Shown one piece after another: positions 61,946 through 64,000 of a stretch of DNA of 64,000 nucleotides. The DNA is from Clostridium sp. AN503 (GTDB taxonomy: Bacteria > Bacillota > Clostridia > Lachnospirales > Lachnospiraceae), in contig NZ_JBFDTP010000002.1 of NCBI RefSeq assembly GCF_040719375.1, forward strand, positions 2,967,001 to 3,031,000, written 5' to 3'. Below the pieces are notes generated by a model. The model was not told the DNA's origin and did no database searches. It worked only from the letters and a program-made list of their open reading frames with translations. The first letter of the stretch is position 1. Each line of letters opens with the position of its first letter. The translations under genes were made by a program, and so were the position numbers.

Positions 61946-61986
61946 TACCCTCTGCGGGATGGAGTATTCCATCTCCGCAGAGGGTA
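61946..61986 (+). terminator. Terminator of hnd operon
   Basis: A long stem (TACCCTCTGCGG against CCGCAGAGGGTA, with an inner GATGGA / TCCATC pair) is followed by CTTCTTTTT. It begins ten bases after the hndD stop codon. Confidence 0.85.
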
Positions 61987-62173
61987 CTTCTTTTTAACTT
62001 GTATAATTATTTTTTACTCCACTAAACCGGAGGTACATATACGGACATTGATTCTGCCGTTTCCCGGAAACATCTATATCTGCTGGGAAAATCATAATAA
62101 AAACATGTACAATTCCATGCTATGATACGGCATCCTCAAAGGCTTGAACAATGCTGCCCGCAATAGCATAAAA

Positions 62174-62223
62174 ATCCCTGTTAGGATCAAGACTTTTACA
62201 GCCTCGACTTTTCTAACAGGGAT
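62174..62223 (-). terminator. Terminator after small membrane protein gene
   Basis: Arms ATCCCTGTTAG (62174-62184) and CTAACAGGGAT (62213-62223) pair perfectly and are followed on the minus strand by TTTTATG. It lies 38 bases after the stop codon. Confidence 0.75.
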
Positions 62224-62261
62224 ACTTCTTTGTAATGAAAGATTTTAAAACGGTCTAAATC

Positions 62262-62684
62262 TTACTTGCTGCGATTGCCAAAAAACGTTCCACGGCCAGA
62301 GGGCAGCTCGCAACGAATGCCATGTTCTTCCAAATCCTTTGCCGCGTCCTGAGGGTCAAGTGGATTTATATATGGAACGATGACAAACCCAAGGTTTTTT
62401 GTCGTCGTGCCATCCTTTTTTACAATACTCAAACCTAGGGTATATTTTCCACCCTCCATTGACATTATATCGTATGTAAACACAATATGGTCAATCTCTG
62501 CCACAGGCACCCCGATCGGCTTTTGCGGATAAGCAGCATTTAAAATCAATTTACCATCCTCAAAATAATAAACTCCTTTATCCTTACGGAAACGATAATC
62601 CCAACGAGCCACTTTCCGTTCCGTGCGAATCACCATAAACGCCATAAAACCTAAAAATCCAACAACAAAAACAACCCAAAACAT
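62262..62684 (-). CDS. Small membrane-anchored protein, unknown function
   Basis: This 140-residue protein has one N-terminal membrane segment (about residues 1-20) and a cytoplasmic beta-rich domain (about 28-115) with the pattern VPVAEIDHIVFTYD...GLSIVKKDG, like PH-type membrane-associated domains. I do not know the family. AGGAGG lies 7 bases before the ATG. It is a single gene with its own terminator. Confidence 0.65.
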   Translation of the reverse strand: MFWVVFVVGFLGFMAFMVIRTERKVARWDYRFRKDKGVYYFEDGKLILNAAYPQKPIGVPVAEIDHIVFTYDIMSMEGGKYTLGLSIVKKDGTTTKNLGFVIVPYINPLDPQDAAKDLEEHGIRCELPSGRGTFFGNRSK

Positions 62685-62777
62685 ATTTTATCCTCCTAAA
62701 CAGTTATTCTATGCTGCGTTTTTCTTGCTGATCCCGCGAATGACGCTCACCTCCAAATTCATTCTTATGCGTCTCTG

Positions 62778-63989
62778 TTATACTCTAAACACATACCTCT
62801 CCAGCCTCTCAAACGCCTCTTTCACCCGCGCAAGAGGCAGCGCCAGGTTCACACGGATGGAACATGCGCCGTGGAAGGGTCTTCCGTCCTGCCAGGCAAC
62901 ACCCACATCCCAGCCGGCTTTCAACAGCTCATCCAGGGTCTTTCCATGGGCTTTGCACCACTCTGTGCAGTCCAAAAACAGCATATAGGTCCCCTGTGGC
63001 TTTGTCACCCGGACCTCCGGGAAATGATCCGCTATATAGTCACAGGCGAAATTGACATTGCAGCTTAAAACCTGGCAGAGCTCGTCCACCCACTCATATC
63101 CCTCCGGGCGGTAAGCACCGATCAGGGCATGCATGCTCATGACGTTCATCTGATTATAGTGGGACTTACTGCTCTGCGCCGTCACCCGGTCGCGGAGATA
63201 TGGATTGTAAATGACATGATATGCCCCGATCAGCCCGGCCAGGTTAAAGGTCTTGGATGGCGCATACAGGGCAATGGTCCTGTTTTTAGCGTCCTCGCTG
63301 ACAGACTGGGTCGTGATATGACGGCTGCCGTTTAACAGGATATCCGACCAGATCTCATCGGAAATGACCACGCAGTCATTGTCCCTGTAAACCTCCATCG
63401 CGCGCTCGATCTCCCACCGCTCCCACACGCGCCCGCATGGGTTGTGAGGGCTGCAGAATACCGCCAGATGGATCTTATTGGCCTTTATCTTCGCATCCAT
63501 GTCGGCATAGTCCATCCGCCAGATACCGTCCGCATCCTGGACCAGCCCCGAGTGGATAATCTTTCTTCCGGCATTGCCGATGCTCCCGGTAAAACCAATA
63601 TAGGTAGGGCTGTGCAGTAAAATGGCATCGCCAGGGGCAGAAAAGGCCTCCACCGCAGACACCACGCCTCCCAGCACTCCGTTCTCATAGCCAATGCATT
63701 CCGCCGTCAGACCTGTCACTCCATTCCGCGTCTCCTGCCAGCGGATGATGGAATCATAGTACTCTTCTGACGGGTCAAAGTAACCGAATGCCGGATGTCC
63801 GGCCCGCCGGATCATCTCCTCCTGCACCGTCGGTACCGTGGCAAAATTCATATCTGCCACCCACATGGGGATCGGGTCAAAACCATCCTTCGGAGCGTCC
63901 GGGGCCGCCCCCTTTTTGCTTCCCAGCAGGTCTACCGCGATCGCATCCCGTCCTCTGCGGTCCATAATGGTTGTAAAATCGTACTTCAT
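62778..63989 (-). CDS. PatB/MalY-type C-S lyase (aminotransferase fold)
   Basis: This 403-residue PLP enzyme matches the PatB/MalY group of fold-type I enzymes. The PLP lysine is in YAPSKTFNLAGL (near residue 250), with HNPCGRVW near 180 and SDEIWSD near 212 as the other cofactor-binding motifs. These enzymes cleave cystathionine or cysteine-type C-S bonds, and MalY also acts as a regulator. The start MKYDFTTIMDRRG is typical. No gene neighbour in the window shows its pathway. Confidence 0.92.
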   Translation of the reverse strand: MKYDFTTIMDRRGRDAIAVDLLGSKKGAAPDAPKDGFDPIPMWVADMNFATVPTVQEEMIRRAGHPAFGYFDPSEEYYDSIIRWQETRNGVTGLTAECIGYENGVLGGVVSAVEAFSAPGDAILLHSPTYIGFTGSIGNAGRKIIHSGLVQDADGIWRMDYADMDAKIKANKIHLAVFCSPHNPCGRVWERWEIERAMEVYRDNDCVVISDEIWSDILLNGSRHITTQSVSEDAKNRTIALYAPSKTFNLAGLIGAYHVIYNPYLRDRVTAQSSKSHYNQMNVMSMHALIGAYRPEGYEWVDELCQVLSCNVNFACDYIADHFPEVRVTKPQGTYMLFLDCTEWCKAHGKTLDELLKAGWDVGVAWQDGRPFHGACSIRVNLALPLARVKEAFERLERYVFRV

Positions 63990-64000
63990 CTGTCTTCTCC

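Larger units (their letters stand above)
61936..62261. other. Intergenic region of 326 bp with two terminators
   Basis: The gap between hndD and the convergent small membrane protein gene holds the hydrogenase terminator and the terminator of the convergent gene, both listed separately. Between them lies A/T-rich sequence with no supported gene. Confidence 0.5.

Noticed and set aside
1..64000. tRNA, rRNA, riboswitch or prophage
   Set aside because: No tRNA cloverleaf, rRNA segment, T-box or known riboswitch core, and no phage or transposase gene was recognised by reading; a covariance-model scan was not possible, so small RNAs cannot be excluded.

Overview
The window looks like a chromosomal segment of a gut-type Lachnospiraceae (Clostridia). 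This rests on the mix of gene families: an HndABCD-type [FeFe] hydrogenase, YesN-type AraC regulators beside Lpl-type sugar ABC transporters, a BglG/PTS operon, TRAP transporters and a remnant of a Lachnospiraceae-type Rpn gene. Shine-Dalgarno sequences are strong (AGGAGG) and base composition is mid-GC by eye. No genome-level comparison was possible.

Region 1 (60-17091) is a uronate-polysaccharide locus. It holds uxuB and uxuA (fructuronate to 2-keto-3-deoxygluconate), a GntR/FCD regulator, a DUF2264 protein, a heparinase II/III-like lyase, a GH88 unsaturated glucuronyl hydrolase, an Lpl-type ABC importer (two permeases and a lipoprotein), a membrane-bound AraC regulator and a divergent alginate-lyase-fold lyase. 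None of the four carbohydrate enzymes has a signal peptide, so the importer should bring in oligouronides that are cut in the cytoplasm. A 207-bp GC-rich inverted-repeat element follows the last lyase.

Region 2 (17446-25192) has two small membrane proteins and a beta-glucoside PTS operon: bglG, bglP (EIIBC), a GH1 enzyme, an EamA exporter and a separate EIIA. LicT-type antiterminator/terminator leaders lie before bglG and bglP. The GH1 protein has Gln at the position of the acid/base Glu. A HAD phosphatase gene follows divergently.

Region 3 (25244-28300) is a patch of small accessory genes, including two gene remnants. One is cut off at a 275-bp complex inverted repeat.

Region 4 (28333-42720) is mostly core or single genes: DUF1576 membrane protein, uppP, ung, hisF, hisH, an Rpn remnant, a degenerate sirtuin-like protein, an MBL-fold hydrolase, fucO with a TetR regulator, a lipoprotein gene broken by two frameshifts, a HEAT-repeat protein, an RlmI-type methyltransferase and a SanA-type protein. 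A 57-residue ORF is translationally coupled to the last.

Region 5 (42905-53338) has a secreted polysaccharide deacetylase with long low-complexity linkers, a DctPQM TRAP transporter operon with two Gfo/Idh/MocA dehydrogenases and a divergent AraC regulator, and a flavinylated fumarate-reductase-like lipoprotein with a TetR gene. A perfect 45-bp inverted repeat separates the last two.

Region 6 (53345-61986) is a divergent hydrogenase locus. On the plus strand are hndA, an ATPase-domain gene, hndB, hndC and hndD, forming a probably electron-bifurcating NAD(P)-linked [FeFe] hydrogenase. On the minus strand are two DRTGG-type proteins, an RsbW-like ATPase, a group-D-like [FeFe] hydrogenase homologue and a PHP phosphoesterase, which look like a redox- or H2-sensing module. 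A candidate Rex site lies between the two promoters. The window ends with a small membrane protein and a PatB/MalY-type C-S lyase.
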